A DNA stretch of 49,531 bases from contig JALUYG010000246.1 in the NCBI GenBank assembly GCA_027013105.1, forward strand, positions 1 through 49,531. The letters run 5' to 3'. The translations under genes and the position numbers were made by a program. Positions 1-9,326 of this stretch are shown one piece after another (position 1 is the first letter of the stretch; each line of letters opens with the position of its first letter). This stretch comes from Mariprofundus sp. Its GTDB lineage: Bacteria; Pseudomonadota; Zetaproteobacteria; Mariprofundales; Mariprofundaceae. Under the pieces are notes generated by a model. The model saw only the letters and a program-made list of their open reading frames with translations. It was not told where the DNA came from and did no database searches.

Positions 1-352
1 AAATATTGGCAATCAAGGAATAGCGCCGAAGCAATCACCAGACTATCCCACCATGAATATGCATACTGATCCTGAACATTCCAGGCGGATTCAATCAGAT
101 GGGTTGAAATATCCAGCGGTTGCCAAACGGCGAGTGCGCGTAAATCGGCACGCGCCTGATCTTTTGGAAGGCCGGGCTTTAGTTTCTGCGTCACCGTCAC
201 ATAATATTCATTCATCACCTGGGGCTGATTCGACCTGCTTCCTGCTGCCAAAGCTGTGTCAGCCACTGCTTGGCCATGCGCTGTTATTCGGGCTCCGTAC
301 TATCCCGCGAATAGACAAGGATATTTGTATCAACGAAACAGTTACCGCTCAT
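1..352 (-). pseudogene. PIN-domain (VapC-like) toxin, decayed, truncated by window edge
   Basis: Reverse strand: MSGNCFVDTNILVYSRDSTEPE*QRMAKQWLTQLWQQEAGRISP then, after a 1-nt shift at the C4 run (221-224), QVMNEYYVTVTQKLKPGLPKDQARADLRALAVWQPLDISTHLIESAWNVQDQYAYSWWDSLVIASALFLDCQY. PIN motifs DTNILVY and WDSLVIASA are present; in-frame TAA at 284-286. Confidence 0.75.
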
Positions 353-470
353 GCAACTGATCACGTGAAGGATAATCAGATGAGCCTTTCAAGGCCTGAG
401 GCTCTGCTGAAAGAAACTGCTGCATGGCCTGAGCATATCCTGTTTTCTCTTTTTTAGATTCTTCACCCAT
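342..470 (-). CDS. Short (42 aa) putative antitoxin-like protein upstream of a PIN toxin remnant
   Basis: Reverse-strand reading gives MGEESKKEKTGYAQAMQQFLSAEPQALKGSSDYPSRDQLHER*; its stop overlaps the start of the PIN ORF by 11 nt, a TA-like layout. Not in the supplied ORF track. Confidence 0.45.
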   Translation of the reverse strand: MGEESKKEKTGYAQAMQQFLSAEPQALKGSSDYPSRDQLHER

Positions 471-587
471 GATACACCACCCGGCAAACCTCGAAAAACA
501 TACCCATAGCCGTTACTTCTTTGGAGTGGCAGTGATTTGCATCGATTCTGCTTCAAGACAAACTACATTCCACCAGAAAACAACTGC

Positions 588-3347
588 TCAATCCAGCAGC
601 AACTCCACGCGTGGTTCGGCTTTAACCTTTGCTTTATCAATCGCGGGGCTGCAATTGAACAGGCGATTGGCAGCGATGCCCCGCTCATGCAGTGCGGCCA
701 CCACCAGATCGGAACGGGCCTGCGCCAGCGCCAGCAGTTGCGCATCGTTGAGCGCCGGTAGTGCGACCGACGCATGGGTCGCGACCTGCTGCCCGGAACT
801 GGCAACGGCCGGCTGCATCACCACTTCCCCCTCGATGCGGGTGGCGACGCCGCACACCTGCAGACGAAAATCCTTCTTCTGCATCAGCGCTGCGATTTTG
901 CCAATATAGGCTTGCATCGCTGCGGAGAGTGTCTTTTGACGTTCATTAAAGCGGATCGGCGTCAATGTCGGTTTGGCTGCATTTTTGATCAACCCGCCAG
1001 CCACATCGGCGAGCAGAATGATGCTGCCATACGGCTGCAGCGCCAGCGCCGCATAGGTCATGGCGCCGGTTTTTAGCGAGACCAGCAGCGCCTTGTTAAT
1101 GATGTGATCCAGATTGATATCCGGATCATCCAGCGGGCCGTTGACCGGTACATCCAGGGCAATGTCGCCCCGATCATCCTGCAACATGCCCAGCGCCATA
1201 TCAATCGACATGCCACCGGCCAGATCGGGGTGTTGGTTGACATTTTCCGGATGCGTTGGCGCATCGAGTTGCAATTTGCGGATCAACAGCTTGTTTTTTG
1301 ATTGTAGCTTGTTGCGCCCAATGCTGATATCGCTGTCCACATTCAGTTGCCCTGTTTTGATCGATCGGCCCAGGTCATTTTCGACATAGCCGGAGAGTCG
1401 CGGCAGACCGATGTTGTGCAGTGAAACATGCAGATCAGCGCGCAACCGATCCCCCGCTGCAGGGGTCAATGTGCCACTCGCTCGCAACGATCCGGATTGG
1501 TCCATCTTCGCCTTCAGCTCCAGCTTGCCATCTTGCCTGCCTGCGCTGTCCAGCGGCGCAAAACGAAATTGTTCAAGCTGCAACGTTGTCGTCAGCGTCG
1601 GCATCACCGATTCATCACGCAGCGCCATGCGACTGCCAGCGCCAATCACCACCTCATCAATCACCACCCTCCCTTTCGTCACCTTTTTGGCGGAACTGCG
1701 GTTGCTGGCCTGCGAACTTGTTTCCTGATCCCCTGAAGCGCCCGCTTTTGCCGTCGTTTTTTGCACCGGTTTTTTCACCGGTTTCTTCAGCACAGTATCG
1801 TTCGCGCGCATCTCCGGCGGCATCAGCCAGCCGTTTTTCCGTTTGATCATCTGCGCCTGCACCCGGTCCAGCTGCAACTGTTTGACATGGTACGTCCCGT
1901 CTTTAGCCAATCGGGCTTGACTGGCCCGGATGCGTCCAACCGAGCCCAGCGATTTATCGCCGGCTTCGGGCAGCTGGACTCCTGCCAGTTGAAACGATTC
2001 AAAGCCACCCGAACCGGCGCCGCCGATCATGAACTGCTTCAGCTCAGCCTGATCAAATGCGCCCAGCAATCGACCGGGCGATGATGCCGTCGGTCTTTCC
2101 TGAACATATAAATCGCCTTTGCTAAGACTCATGGATTTCAGTAGCAGCTGTTTACCGCTCTGCAACGACAGTCCGGAGAGTTTGCCGGAAGCCAGTTGTA
2201 AAGTGCGCCGGGGGGCGTTCGCATCTGTCGCCTTCAACTGTTGCAACGTCGCTTTCGCCACACTCACCCTGCCGTCAATGCCGGCCTTCAGCCCGGTCAG
2301 CTTCATGGTCGCCAATCGCAGTGACTGGCGGCGACCATCCACGCCTCTGGCGAGAACCCCTTTCAACGCCAGACTGGCCACGCTAAACGCTCCTTTGCGT
2401 TGATCACCGGGCCGGACATCCACGCCGCTGATGGCTGCACGGTCGAGCTTCACATCACCTTGTCCGTTCAGCGCATGTATAATGCGGATATGATCCAGCC
2501 CCACCGATGCAATATGAAGATGGCCCTTTCCACCGACTGCAATGCCATCGAATGTTAATGCCGCTGCACTGATCCGTCGTTTGTCATGCGCGCTGCGAAT
2601 TTTCACGCCCTGCAAAGCGACCGCCAGCTTATCGCTCCTGACAGAAGCCGGAATATCGTCCGATAACAGCGACAGCATCACCTCGCCGGAGATTTTTCCG
2701 CCGCTCACCTCTGCACTGTAACCAAAACCGGAAAATGACGTTTCACCGATCTCGATACTGTTAGACAGCCGCTGTTGCTGCTGTTGCACTTGTTGCAGAA
2801 GGGGAGAGAGCGATACACGCAAGGATTTCAGCAACACAGATGAGCGGAACGCGTCGGTTTTCACCTGCAACTTCACATCTTTCAGCAGCAGATCATCCAC
2901 CACCAGTCGCCACAGCGCACCCTGTTGATCCTCTACAGGGCTCTTGTCGGATGGCCCTGTGGCCGTGATGCCAGCCACCTGCCAGATGCCCTGCTGCTGC
3001 AGCAGATGCAGACTGGACGCATTGAGCGTCAGGGTGCGGACATGCACGATATGACGCCACAGCGGCAACCAGTCAAAATCGAGACTGAAATGATCGATCC
3101 TCAGCCCGTCGCCGGATTTCAACCCCTCCAGCGTCGCCTCGCCGCTGAACAGGTTCAGATCGATGTTGTCGATACGGGCATCTTCAACGCCGTGTTGCTG
3201 CAGCCATGCCACTGCGCCGCGTTCGATCGCGTAGGGCAGCAGCGACAGCACGATTCCCGCCGCCGCACAGACCGCCACCGCAACAAACAGCAAGCGGCGC
3301 CAGCCCCTTGGGCGACTCACGGCTACGTTTTTCTCATCTGACTGCAT
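588..3347 (-). CDS. DUF748/AsmA-like large periplasmic protein with N-terminal TM anchor
   Basis: 919 aa ORF; N-terminal hydrophobic anchor, repetitive AsmA/DUF748-like beta-rich sequence (GDIALDVPVNGPLDDPDINLD..., OmpA-like tail). Confidence 0.75.
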   Translation of the reverse strand: MQSDEKNVAVSRPRGWRRLLFVAVAVCAAAGIVLSLLPYAIERGAVAWLQQHGVEDARIDNIDLNLFSGEATLEGLKSGDGLRIDHFSLDFDWLPLWRHIVHVRTLTLNASSLHLLQQQGIWQVAGITATGPSDKSPVEDQQGALWRLVVDDLLLKDVKLQVKTDAFRSSVLLKSLRVSLSPLLQQVQQQQQRLSNSIEIGETSFSGFGYSAEVSGGKISGEVMLSLLSDDIPASVRSDKLAVALQGVKIRSAHDKRRISAAALTFDGIAVGGKGHLHIASVGLDHIRIIHALNGQGDVKLDRAAISGVDVRPGDQRKGAFSVASLALKGVLARGVDGRRQSLRLATMKLTGLKAGIDGRVSVAKATLQQLKATDANAPRRTLQLASGKLSGLSLQSGKQLLLKSMSLSKGDLYVQERPTASSPGRLLGAFDQAELKQFMIGGAGSGGFESFQLAGVQLPEAGDKSLGSVGRIRASQARLAKDGTYHVKQLQLDRVQAQMIKRKNGWLMPPEMRANDTVLKKPVKKPVQKTTAKAGASGDQETSSQASNRSSAKKVTKGRVVIDEVVIGAGSRMALRDESVMPTLTTTLQLEQFRFAPLDSAGRQDGKLELKAKMDQSGSLRASGTLTPAAGDRLRADLHVSLHNIGLPRLSGYVENDLGRSIKTGQLNVDSDISIGRNKLQSKNKLLIRKLQLDAPTHPENVNQHPDLAGGMSIDMALGMLQDDRGDIALDVPVNGPLDDPDINLDHIINKALLVSLKTGAMTYAALALQPYGSIILLADVAGGLIKNAAKPTLTPIRFNERQKTLSAAMQAYIGKIAALMQKKDFRLQVCGVATRIEGEVVMQPAVASSGQQVATHASVALPALNDAQLLALAQARSDLVVAALHERGIAANRLFNCSPAIDKAKVKAEPRVELLLD

Positions 3348-3356
3348 GAAATCCCG

Positions 3357-4790
3357 TCACAACACCTCAACCGCTTTGGCGGCAAGCCGGGAGCGCTCAC
3401 TGGCTTTCAGGGCGATATGACCGCCATGCTCCCAGCCGGCAAAAGCCGAAACCGCCTGCGTCAGCCCATTGGTGTGGGCGGTCAGATACGGCGTGTCGAT
3501 CTGGGCGTTGTTGCCGAGAATAATCAGCTTGGAGTCCTCGCCCATGCGCGTGACCAGTGTTTTCATCTGGTGCGGCGTCAGATTCTGGGCCTCATCCACG
3601 ATTAGCCAGGTTTTGGTGAAAGTGCGGCCGCGTGCATAGGAGAGCGCCGCAATCTCGATGCGATGCTGGCCCAGAATATCGGAGATATTCTGCGCTTCAT
3701 CGCCCAGCAACAGCGACAGATTATCGGTGATCGCGCCCATCCACGGCTCCAGCTTTTCGCGCTCGGTGCCGGGCAGAAAACCGATATCCTGCCCCATCGG
3801 CACGGTCGCCCGGGTCACCAGAATTTTTTCATACAGGCCCATGTCGAGCGTCTGGTGCAGCCCTGCCGCCAGCGCCAGAAGCGTCTTGCCGGAACCGGCC
3901 AACCCCATCATCGCCACCAGATCCAGATCGGCGTCCATCAGCAGATTCATCGCCATATTCTGTTCCAGGTTACGCGCCTGAATACCCCACACGGCATGGC
4001 GCTCATTCCTGTAGGAGGTGGTATCCTGCAGGTGTACGGTGCGATTTTCCGTATCGATATCACCGCAGCGCATAGCCACTTCACGATCACCCGGCAAAAT
4101 CACAAATGAGTTCATAAACGGCAACGCCATATCCTCGGGCCACGTCACCACAAAATGGTTGCCGTGATCATGTTCCAGCACCGCCATCTCGTTGGCCATC
4201 GCCTCCCAGACGGCGTGATCCAGCCGCACCTTGCCGCTGGGCAGCACCGACAGATCGCTAACGACGCGGTCGGAACGGTAATCCTCCGTTTTCAAGCCCA
4301 GCGCCCGCGCCTTGACGCGCAGATTGATATCTTTGGAAACCAGAATGACATGACGATCGGGATGCTCCTGCTGCACCGCCATCGATACTGCGATAATGCG
4401 ATTATCGCCGCTGCCATTGGCCAGCGCATCGGGCAGAATTTCCAGCGAGCGGTGGTTCAGTTCAAAAAATAGCCTGCCGCCGCCGGGCAACGGGCAGCCT
4501 TTCGACAGATCTTCGCACTCCATGCTCAACTCATCGAGCTGACGCGACGCCTCGCGCACATTGCGCGCCAACTCATCAAAACCTTTTTTGACCTTGTCCA
4601 TCTCCTCCAGCACCACGATGGGCAGAATCACATCGTGTTCATCAAAACGCTGCAGTGAGCTTGGGTCGTGGATAATGACGTTGGTATCAAGAATATAGAT
4701 TTTTCGCTGCTGATCGTCGTTCAAGGCATCCCCCCATGGCGTATGTGCATTTGACAATGCACATTGTGACAGATTCGCCGGAATTGTCAT
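3357..4790 (-). CDS. PIN + PhoH-like ATPase (PhoH2-type)
   Basis: N-terminal PIN (YILDTNVIIHDP) and PhoH ATPase (GLAGSGKTLLALAAG, IVDEAQNLTPHQMKTLVTRMGEDSKLIILGN). Start set at the MTIPANL ATG; a TTG at 4724 after GGGGGGA is an alternative. The longer track ORF runs through tRNA genes. Confidence 0.9.
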   Translation of the reverse strand: MTIPANLSQCALSNAHTPWGDALNDDQQRKIYILDTNVIIHDPSSLQRFDEHDVILPIVVLEEMDKVKKGFDELARNVREASRQLDELSMECEDLSKGCPLPGGGRLFFELNHRSLEILPDALANGSGDNRIIAVSMAVQQEHPDRHVILVSKDINLRVKARALGLKTEDYRSDRVVSDLSVLPSGKVRLDHAVWEAMANEMAVLEHDHGNHFVVTWPEDMALPFMNSFVILPGDREVAMRCGDIDTENRTVHLQDTTSYRNERHAVWGIQARNLEQNMAMNLLMDADLDLVAMMGLAGSGKTLLALAAGLHQTLDMGLYEKILVTRATVPMGQDIGFLPGTEREKLEPWMGAITDNLSLLLGDEAQNISDILGQHRIEIAALSYARGRTFTKTWLIVDEAQNLTPHQMKTLVTRMGEDSKLIILGNNAQIDTPYLTAHTNGLTQAVSAFAGWEHGGHIALKASERSRLAAKAVEVL

Positions 4791-4856
4791 ACCATAAATC
4801 AGAACACGAATGATGCTTGACAGCCCACATTCACTCGGCATTATTCGCCCCGTTCC

Positions 4857-4932
4857 GCGGGTATAGCTCAGTTGGTAGAGCGCGACCTTGCCAAGGTCGA
4901 GGTCACCGGTTCGAGCCCGGTTACCCGCTCCA
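4857..4932 (+). tRNA. tRNA-Gly(GCC)
   Basis: Cloverleaf gcgggta...tacccgc-t-cca, anticodon loop ttgccaa, GGTTCGAGCCC T-arm. Confidence 0.96.
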
Positions 4933-4937
4933 GATAT

Positions 4938-4962
4938 AAAAGGGGTCCTGGCGGCCCCTTTT
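4938..4962 (+). terminator. Rho-independent-type hairpin after tRNA-Gly
   Basis: aaaaggggtcctggcggccccttttatttt stem-loop followed by T-rich tract. Confidence 0.7.
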
Positions 4963-4997
4963 ATTTTCACGTCAGTATGATACAATCGGTTGTAAAC

Positions 4998-5072
4998 GGC
5001 AGGGTGGCTCAGTGGTACGGCGGAGGATTGCAAATCCTTTTTTCGCGAGTTCGATTCTCGCCCCTGCCTCCA
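4998..5072 (+). tRNA. tRNA-Cys(GCA)
   Basis: Cloverleaf ggcaggg...ccctgcc-t-cca, anticodon stem-loop ggattGCAaatcc, T-arm GAGTTCGATTCTC. Confidence 0.96.
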
Positions 5073-5228
5073 ACCGCGCCAGCGCCCATCTCATCTACCC
5101 CCTCTTAACTACCCTTTCTAATCTACATTTCTTCTCCGGTTTATCTTTTGACCATGCCTTCCTAGTGTTGGCAGTTCAATTCCATAGACAACATGGAATA
5201 TTCAATGCTCAAAATGAGAGGTAACAAC

Positions 5229-5636
5229 ATGAAATATTTTCAGGCGGCCATTCTGGTCGGTTCGCTCGCCATGGCTGGTGCAGCATACGCCCATGAAGGC
5301 CACGAACACGGCGTGTCATTTGAAACACCCGAAGATGGCGCCACTGTCGGCAAAAATTTCAAGGTAAAAATGGAAGTTGAAGGCATGAAAGTCCACAAAG
5401 CCGGCGCGCCGGTAGAAGGCACGGGGCATTTTCATATCATCATTGATGGCGCTTGCGTCAAGCAGGGCGAAGCGGTGGCCAAAGACGCCACCCATATCCA
5501 CTTCGGCAAAGGCCAGGAGGAAACCTACATCGCGCTGAAACCCGGCGTCCACAGCCTGAGTCTGCAGTTCGCCGATGGACGCCACATCTCCTACGGCAAG
5601 GATTGGTGCAAAACAATCCACGTGACCGTGAAGTAA
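5229..5636 (+). CDS. DUF4399-domain secreted protein
   Basis: Signal peptide MKYFQAAILVGSLAMAGAAYAHEG; GTGHFHIIIDG...GQEETYIALKPGVHSLSLQFADG pattern of DUF4399; SD gagaggt upstream. Confidence 0.85.
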   Translation: MKYFQAAILVGSLAMAGAAYAHEGHEHGVSFETPEDGATVGKNFKVKMEVEGMKVHKAGAPVEGTGHFHIIIDGACVKQGEAVAKDATHIHFGKGQEETYIALKPGVHSLSLQFADGRHISYGKDWCKTIHVTVK

Positions 5637-5657
5637 GCACTCCATTCTGTTCCGGCC

Positions 5658-5685
5658 GGCGCTGCAGGCTCAACCCTGCAGCGCC
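5658..5685. terminator. Hairpin between convergent genes
   Basis: ggcgctgcagg-ctcaac-cctgcagcgcc perfect stem between convergent stops. Confidence 0.5.
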
Positions 5686-5691
5686 GCCAAC

Positions 5692-6414
5692 TTACCCGCT
5701 ACCGAACCGACGCCAGTAAGCGGCCAGCAGTGCACCCGAGACATTGTGCCACAGGCTGAACAACGCCCCTGCCAGCGCCGCTTGCGGTGAAAACCAGCTC
5801 ATCGCCAGCGCAACCGCCAGACCGGAATTCTGCATCCCCACTTCGATGGCCACAGTGCGGCTGCGCTGACGCGGTTGCCCGAGCAGGGCGGCAATACCCC
5901 CGCCCATCAACAAACCGATCACATTCAGCAACACCACGGCCACAACCAGCGGTGCAACCATCGCCGCCATGCCGCCCACATTCAGGCCAACCACCACGCC
6001 GACAATCCAGGCGATCGCCAGCATCGCGATCAGCGGCAACACGCCATCCATCAACCATTCCGGCGGCCGCCAGAACCGCCGGATCAGAACGCCAAGGCCC
6101 ACTGGCAACAACACTATCTGCGCCACGCTGCCAAACAGGGCGACAGGATCGACAGGCAGCCATGCCGTAAGCGGCATAATCATATATTGCAGGAAAACAC
6201 CGAGCAGCACCGGCGCGCCAGCATGTTTCAGCGCCGATACATCCTCCGGGCGCAGCGTCAGCCCCATGCCTAGCATGATCAGCATCAGCGCTTCGGTGAT
6301 CCACGCTTTGCCGGCAGCGGCCTGGCCGGGAAACCACCAGCCCCACAACGCCCCAAGCACCACCCACAGCACAAATCCGGCCTGTAGCATACTCAGTAGC
6401 TGTAGTCGTTTCAT
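5692..6414 (-). CDS. Bile acid:sodium symporter (BASS/ArsB-like) family transporter
   Basis: MKRLQLLSMLQAGFVLWVV... GMQNSGLAVALAMSWFSPQAALAGALFSLWHNVSGALLA typical of the BASS family. Confidence 0.8.
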   Translation of the reverse strand: MKRLQLLSMLQAGFVLWVVLGALWGWWFPGQAAAGKAWITEALMLIMLGMGLTLRPEDVSALKHAGAPVLLGVFLQYMIMPLTAWLPVDPVALFGSVAQIVLLPVGLGVLIRRFWRPPEWLMDGVLPLIAMLAIAWIVGVVVGLNVGGMAAMVAPLVVAVVLLNVIGLLMGGGIAALLGQPRQRSRTVAIEVGMQNSGLAVALAMSWFSPQAALAGALFSLWHNVSGALLAAYWRRFGSG

Positions 6415-6436
6415 GGCAAAATGGTTGTCTTTTTGA

Positions 6437-8140
6437 TTACTTGCCGACCAGCAGTTCCAATTCGTCCTGCTCACCCTCGGTCACCGGCATTAGTGCAGCA
6501 TCGGTATAATCAAACGCCTCGGGGTCGGCTTTAATGCGGCGGCGCACACCGGCGAATTTTAATAGCATAGCGGCAATACCGACATGCACGCGCACCACTT
6601 CCCACACACGTCGCGGATAAAACAGCAATACATTCTCAACCGGCAATCCCGGCCTGCGATCACGGCGATACTTGTGCCGGAAATAGCCGCCTTCCAGTGG
6701 ATGCAGCCCTTCGAACTTATGGCAGCCATAAAACCACAGCATCAGAAACATCATCTTGCCGACGCTCATGCCCGAAGCGCGCGCCCGTTTGAGCACCGTC
6801 TCAATATGCTCCGGCGTGTAATAAGTATCCCAGGCCTGCTGATAGACATCTTCCCACTGTTCCCTGCTCATGATCGGATGGCCAGTGGTGACATGATTCA
6901 GATCGTATTTATTCATATCCGGATCCATCCAGACGTTCTGGCGATGCAAATCCTGATGATCGGCGGAGCCGGGCAGCGGCGTCAGGAAAAAGAACTCCAG
7001 CAGGTCCACCGGCAATTCGCGCTTGATGACTTCAATGTCGTTGAGAATACGCTTCGGCGTATCGTCGGGAAACCCCAGAATATAACCGGCGCAGGTCATC
7101 ACGCCGACGCTGCGCCACGCCTGCATCAGCTTACGATATTCGCTGATCTTGTTCTGTTTCTTGCCGGCCGCCTTGAGATTGTCCGGGTTGATATTTTCCA
7201 GCCCGATAAAAGCGCGCCGCACCCCGGCCTTGCCCGCCTTCTCGATAAAGCGTGGAATCTTGTGACTCATGGTGTCCACCTGGATGGTCATACGCACCGA
7301 GATACCGTCACGCTCCTGCATCTGAATCAGACGATCAAATATCGCTTCCCAGTCGCGATTTCTCGCGAAATTGTCGTCGGTAATGAAAAACCGCGTCACC
7401 CCCTGCGCAGCATTGCTACGCACGATTTTCTCCACATCATCGGCTGAACGGCGACGCGATTTGCGCCCCTGCACATTGATGATGGTGCAGAAGCTGCAGA
7501 CGAACGGGCACCCGCGACCGGCGTCAAAACTGGTCAGGGTTCCCATGGAGCGTTTCAGCATATCGGCTGGCAAAAACGGCGTCGGCTGGTTTTCAACGCC
7601 GGGCAGATCGCTAAGATAATTGTATAGCGGCTTCATAGCGCCGGCATAAGCATCCCTATACACCTCTTCAAGCCGCCCCTCCGCCTCGCCGGCAAACAGG
7701 GAGATGCCCAAATCCTGCGCCTCGCGAATATCATCGGGCAGTTCAGGCAACATCGACAGACAACCGCTGACATGAAAGCCGCCAATACAGACCTGAACAC
7801 CTGCCGCCCGGAACACCCTGGCCATGTCCATGGTGCGAGGAAACTGGTTGGACTGCACGCCGGCGAAACCGACCAGACCGCAACCGGCTGTTTGAATCTG
7901 ACGAATGATTTTTTTTAGCGGAATCCGACAATTGGTTTCGTCATAGGCATCGACAATAATCTCAACATCGTCGCCGAGCGCCCGGCGCGCAATCAGATCC
8001 TGCGTCAGCCCATACATGGCCGCCAGCGTATTCGATGGCACCGCCGAGCGATGCCACTGGATCACATAACCGTCGTCGTCATAGTGCGATGGTTTTATCA
8101 GCACCACGCGAAACTGTTTCGGCGTGTGAAGTTCACTCAT
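6437..8140 (-). CDS. B12-binding-domain radical SAM protein
   Basis: CPFVCSFCTI (CxxxCxxC), GIGLENI-like and GYILGFPDDT motifs plus N-terminal B12-binding-like region. Confidence 0.9.
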   Translation of the reverse strand: MSELHTPKQFRVVLIKPSHYDDDGYVIQWHRSAVPSNTLAAMYGLTQDLIARRALGDDVEIIVDAYDETNCRIPLKKIIRQIQTAGCGLVGFAGVQSNQFPRTMDMARVFRAAGVQVCIGGFHVSGCLSMLPELPDDIREAQDLGISLFAGEAEGRLEEVYRDAYAGAMKPLYNYLSDLPGVENQPTPFLPADMLKRSMGTLTSFDAGRGCPFVCSFCTIINVQGRKSRRRSADDVEKIVRSNAAQGVTRFFITDDNFARNRDWEAIFDRLIQMQERDGISVRMTIQVDTMSHKIPRFIEKAGKAGVRRAFIGLENINPDNLKAAGKKQNKISEYRKLMQAWRSVGVMTCAGYILGFPDDTPKRILNDIEVIKRELPVDLLEFFFLTPLPGSADHQDLHRQNVWMDPDMNKYDLNHVTTGHPIMSREQWEDVYQQAWDTYYTPEHIETVLKRARASGMSVGKMMFLMLWFYGCHKFEGLHPLEGGYFRHKYRRDRRPGLPVENVLLFYPRRVWEVVRVHVGIAAMLLKFAGVRRRIKADPEAFDYTDAALMPVTEGEQDELELLVGK

Positions 8141-8198
8141 TGTTCACAGGCTACAGATTACGGCGAACATAGCCAGCAATGGCGAATATCGCGAACCT

Positions 8199-9326
8199 TT
8201 ACAAATCCAGCGTCAGGCTTGCCGGGAACTCCAGCGCCTCTTTCACCGCCACCAGAAAACGTACCGCGTCGGCGCCGTCAATCAGACGATGATCATAGGA
8301 GAGCGCCAGATACATCATCGGCCGAATCACTATCGTATCGTCGATCACAACCGGGCGTTTCTGAATATTGTGCATGCCGAGAATGCCGCTCTGCGGCGGA
8401 TTGAGAATCGGCGTCGATAGCATCGAACCGAACACGCCGCCATTGGTGATCGAGAATGTGCCGCCCTTCAGGTCGTCCGGCGTCAAACCGCCATGACGCG
8501 CCTGATCCGCCAGCGTGGCAATGCCCAGTTCTATACCGGCCAGATCCAGCAACTGCGCATTGCGCAGCACCGGCACCACCAGCCCCTTGTCGGAACTCAC
8601 CGCAATACCGACATCCACATAATTGTGATAAACAATATCATCGCCGTCGATATAGGCGTTCAGGACCGGATAACGGGAGGCAGCCTGACAGACCGCACGC
8701 ACGAAAAACGACATCAAGCCCAGCTTCACGCCGTGCTTCTCCTGAAATGCGCCGCCGAAACGCTTGCGCAGATCCATCACCGCCTGCAGATCCACCTCAT
8801 TGAAGGTGGTCAGCATCGCAGCTGTGTTCTGGGCGCTTTTCAACCGCTCGGCGATGCGGCGGCGTAGCCGACTCATTGGAACCCGTTCCTCTTTGCGTTC
8901 AGCCGTAACCTGCGGCGCCGGGCGGGCAGGAAGCTCGGCAACTGCTTCAGGTTCGCCAGCGGGTGCTTCTGAAGGAGCTTCTACGGCTCTATCCCTGTCC
9001 GGAGTCGCTTCAGCCTCCACGGCAGGTTCGTTGGACGCCGCTTCCTGCTGCGCAGCCGGCGCAGCCGTTTCAACCTCCGGTTGCACGCTGTCGTCAATCA
9101 AGCCGATCACTTCGCCCGGCTCAACCGTGGCATCGGCCTGCTTCAATATACTTTTCAGCACGCCGGCATCCAGCGCCGTGATCTCCATGGTAATTTTATC
9201 GCTCTCGATTTCCGCCAGCACATCATCAACGGCGACAAAATCCCCCTCGTTTTTCAGCCACGCCACCAGCGTCGCTTCGGTTTCCGATTCGCCCAGACTG
9301 GGCACCCTGATTTCAATTTCCGCCAT
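8199..9326 (-). CDS. sucB: Dihydrolipoyllysine-residue succinyltransferase (2-oxoglutarate dehydrogenase E2)
   Basis: Lipoyl domain ([11 protein letters not shown]), E3-binding region, catalytic [15 protein letters not shown]. Confidence 0.95.
   Translation of the reverse strand: MAEIEIRVPSLGESETEATLVAWLKNEGDFVAVDDVLAEIESDKITMEITALDAGVLKSILKQADATVEPGEVIGLIDDSVQPEVETAAPAAQQEAASNEPAVEAEATPDRDRAVEAPSEAPAGEPEAVAELPARPAPQVTAERKEERVPMSRLRRRIAERLKSAQNTAAMLTTFNEVDLQAVMDLRKRFGGAFQEKHGVKLGLMSFFVRAVCQAASRYPVLNAYIDGDDIVYHNYVDVGIAVSSDKGLVVPVLRNAQLLDLAGIELGIATLADQARHGGLTPDDLKGGTFSITNGGVFGSMLSTPILNPPQSGILGMHNIQKRPVVIDDTIVIRPMMYLALSYDHRLIDGADAVRFLVAVKEALEFPASLTLDL

Noticed and set aside
53-457. 134-aa plus-strand ORF
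   Set aside because: Antisense to the PIN pseudogene and the putative antitoxin; no family features.
4791-5033. N-terminal extension of the PhoH-like ORF
   Set aside because: It reads through tRNA-Gly and part of tRNA-Cys; the true start is at 4790 or 4724.
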